This document shows, piece by piece, positions 22,073 through 23,453 of a stretch of 23,453 nucleotides of DNA. The notes under the pieces are model-generated. The model was not told the DNA's origin. It did not search any database and saw only the letters and a list, made by a program, of their open reading frames with translations. Position numbers and translations under genes: made by a program. The stretch comes from Acidimicrobiia bacterium (GTDB taxonomy: Bacteria; Actinomycetota; Acidimicrobiia; Acidimicrobiales; Bin134). The stretch lies in assembly GCA_009843565.1 (NCBI GenBank), contig VYDF01000213.1:1-23453 (forward strand), written 5' to 3'. Within the stretch, counting starts at the first letter, position 1. Each line of letters opens with the position of its first letter.

Positions 22073-22915
22073 TTGACGACGAGAATTGTCTGTTGGAACA
22101 TCGCCAAGAAGCATGCACCGTGGCGTGAGTTGGTGGCCATGGATGCCGATGTGGCTCTGTTGCAAGAGGCGGGTCAGGTTCCAGTAGACGTCGCTGGCCT
22201 GGTTGAAGTCGACTGTGTAGAACGCCCTGGTGATCTGTACGACCGTTGGCCGATTGTGGTGAAGCTGTCTGACCGAGTTGAGATTGAGTGGTTTGTGCCG
22301 GTGAGCCCGATGGAGAGACCCGGCGATGGGGAGATGCCGATAAGCGATGTGAGCACGATTGCTGCTGCCCGGGTAACCCCGAGAAATGCAGACCCATTCA
22401 TCGTCGTGTCCATGTATGCCCGTTGGATCATGCCCCACTCATCTACAAACACCAAGTTCTTCAAAGTTGGGTACTCAGACGGCTCAGCGCACCGGATCAT
22501 CTCAGACCTTTCGGCGTTCATCGGCAGTACCAATCCCAGCACCCATCGCATTTTGGCCGCGGGTGATCTGAACATGTTCTACGGAGCGACCGACGACAAC
22601 CGGCTGTCACTCCCGGCGCGCGATCGCACAGTCTTCAAACGGATGGACGCGCTTGGCCTTGAGTTCCTGGGCCCCCAGTCGCCCCACGGCAGACAGGCCA
22701 GCCCGACACCCCAAGGATTGCCGGAGGACACCAAAAACGTCCCCACCTATTACACCCCCATAAGGTCGCCGGAGACTGCGGAGAATCAGCTCGACTACGC
22801 CTTCGCCTCTCGCGGCTTCCACGAGAGCATCAGCGTGAAGGCTATGAACGAGCCCGAGGAGTGGGGGAGCAGCGACCACTGCCGTCTCTGGATCGAAGTG
22901 GGCAAGAACGGCTGA
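22073..22915 (+). CDS. Endonuclease/exonuclease/phosphatase family protein
   Basis: The 280-residue protein has the full set of EEP motifs: TRIVCWNIAKK at the N terminus (Asn9), ALLQEAG with metal-binding Glu32, AAGDLNMFYG (Asp165, Asn167), QLDYAFAS near residue 238 and the terminal SDHC (Asp268, His269). The catalytic residues appear intact, so Mg2+-dependent phosphoesterase activity on DNA, RNA or a phosphorylated small molecule is expected; which one cannot be told. The TTG at 22073 is preferred because GGAGG sits 5 nt upstream (22063-22067), whereas the upstream TTG at 22061 would overlap that site. No signal peptide is present. It follows the antiporter after 31 nt and may share its transcript. 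Confidence 0.87.
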   Translation: MTTRIVCWNIAKKHAPWRELVAMDADVALLQEAGQVPVDVAGLVEVDCVERPGDLYDRWPIVVKLSDRVEIEWFVPVSPMERPGDGEMPISDVSTIAAARVTPRNADPFIVVSMYARWIMPHSSTNTKFFKVGYSDGSAHRIISDLSAFIGSTNPSTHRILAAGDLNMFYGATDDNRLSLPARDRTVFKRMDALGLEFLGPQSPHGRQASPTPQGLPEDTKNVPTYYTPIRSPETAENQLDYAFASRGFHESISVKAMNEPEEWGSSDHCRLWIEVGKNG

Positions 22916-22989
22916 ACCGCTTCGTCAAACGGAAGGGCCGAATGTAAGTGAGGCTGCGGTTAGACCAAAGGTCGGTGGCGCTGCCAGGC

Positions 22990-23301
22990 CTACACCATGC
23001 TGGTTACGTTGCCTCCGCCGATGGCGACGACTCCGGTGGCGTTCAGTCCGCCTATGGCGACGATGCCGATGGAGTTGACCCCTCCCAGCGTGACCAGGCC
23101 GATGGCGTTCACGCCGCCGACGGTGACGATGCCCATTGAGTTGACTGCGCCGAAGGTCACCAGGCCCATTGCGTTCAACAATCCCAGTGCCGCGATGCCC
23201 AGGGCGTTGATACCCGCCATGGCGGCAAGCCCGATCGCATTGAAGCGATTGACGGCGACAAAGCCAACCGTGCACTTCTCCATTTTGGTTGCGTCTGACA
23301 T
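22990..23301 (-). CDS. Small undecapeptide-repeat protein, probable beta-solenoid
   Basis: The 103-residue protein starts MSDATKMEKCTVGF and then consists almost entirely of 11-residue repeats with the pattern [LIV]-x3-G-x-[VIL]-N-[AS]-x-G. The asparagines fall exactly at residues 21, 32, 43, 54, 65, 76, 87 and 98. Regular hydrophobic, Gly and Asn spacing of this kind suggests a beta-solenoid or amyloid-like stack with an Asn ladder. The ATG at 23301 is supported by GAAGGAG 7-8 nt upstream; the frame extends upstream but with no family-like sequence. No signal peptide is seen, and there is one Cys (Cys10). Function unknown; a scaffold, polymer-forming or ice/surface-binding role are all guesses. 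It is divergent from the tRNA-Val gene. Confidence 0.75.
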   Translation of the reverse strand: MSDATKMEKCTVGFVAVNRFNAIGLAAMAGINALGIAALGLLNAMGLVTFGAVNSMGIVTVGGVNAIGLVTLGGVNSIGIVAIGGLNATGVVAIGGGNVTSMV

Positions 23302-23401
23302 ATTCGCTCCTTCAACCTGGTCCCACCGTGGGTGCGATACTCGGTTGTAGCACAATTGCCTCGCTGTGCGTTGCGGTGATCCTGCTAGCCTCACTGGGTC
23401 C

Positions 23402-23453
23402 GGGCCGTTAGCTCAGTTGGCTAGAGCACCTGCATGACGCGCAGGGGGTCAGG
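23402..23453 (+). tRNA. tRNA-Val (GAC), 5' portion, cut by window end
   Basis: The 5' acceptor strand GGGCCGT is followed by TA, a D arm GCTC/GAGC with loop AGTTGGCTA, and an anticodon arm CCTGC/GCAGG with loop ATGACGC, giving anticodon GAC (Val). The variable region begins GGGTC and the window ends before the T arm is complete. The identity rests on the anticodon. Confidence 0.85.

Noticed and set aside
22925..23350. Repetitive region considered as a CRISPR array, and other open frames over it
   Set aside because: The 33-bp period is imperfect and in frame with an 11-residue protein repeat that has a good start and ribosome-binding site; there are no spacers between identical repeats.
1..23453. 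Prophage, transposon or integrase genes
   Set aside because: No transposase, integrase, resolvase or phage structural protein is encoded in any frame I could recognise, despite the repeats and the tRNA duplication.

Overview
The window looks like a chromosomal stretch from a moderately high-GC actinobacterium. The clues are an RDD protein with an actinobacterial DUF2510-like N-terminal domain, a mycothiol-type maleylpyruvate isomerase/DinB-fold enzyme, a long CopC-CopD fusion, a DUF6226-like protein and frequent GTG/TTG starts. An uncultured Acidimicrobiia-like lineage is my guess; the sequence alone does not prove it. The window is bounded by the 3' half of a tRNA-Cys (left) and the 5' part of a tRNA-Val (right).

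Layout. (1) 1-3459: tRNA-Cys 3' half, a VanZ-like membrane protein and an RDD membrane protein (both minus strand), a decayed second tRNA-Cys copy at 1738-1814, and a secreted/membrane CopC-CopD copper protein. (2) 3730-14751: a tight, all-plus-strand catabolic and transport cluster. It encodes a DUF917 (S-methyl-thiohydantoin desulfurase-like) protein, a hydantoinase/oxoprolinase A-type protein, an M19 membrane-dipeptidase-type metallohydrolase, a PucR-type regulator, a DauA-like FAD amino-acid oxidoreductase, a complete CUT2 (ribose-type) ABC importer (lipoprotein, double ATPase, permease) and a hydantoin racemase with both catalytic cysteines. Several stop/start codons overlap, so most of it is probably one or two transcripts. 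(3) 14810-18065: an accessory patch on the minus strand, flanked by a 35-bp imperfect direct repeat. It holds a RES toxin/Xre-type antitoxin pair, a DUF6226-like gene, a small ORF, and a second toxin-antitoxin-like pair. (4) 18114-23301: housekeeping-like genes: a mycothiol-dependent-type enzyme, an FAD amine-oxidase-like dehydrogenase, a KhtT/KhtU-type cation:proton antiporter pair, an endonuclease/exonuclease/phosphatase-family protein, and a small protein made almost entirely of 11-residue repeats. (5) 23402-end: tRNA-Val(GAC).

How it works together. The strongest functional story is region 2. A substrate-binding lipoprotein and CUT2 transporter would import a small cyclic amide (a hydantoin, thiohydantoin or cyclic-dipeptide-like compound). 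The racemase, DUF917 protein and HyuA-like protein would act on the ring, the M19 enzyme would cut a dipeptide-like or acyl-amino-acid bond, and the FAD enzyme would oxidise the released amino acid, all under a PucR-type regulator. No HyuB subunit, D-hydantoinase or carbamoylase is present, so the route is not a textbook hydantoin pathway. The other candidates for novelty are the second TA-like module in region 3 and the undecapeptide-repeat protein at the right end.
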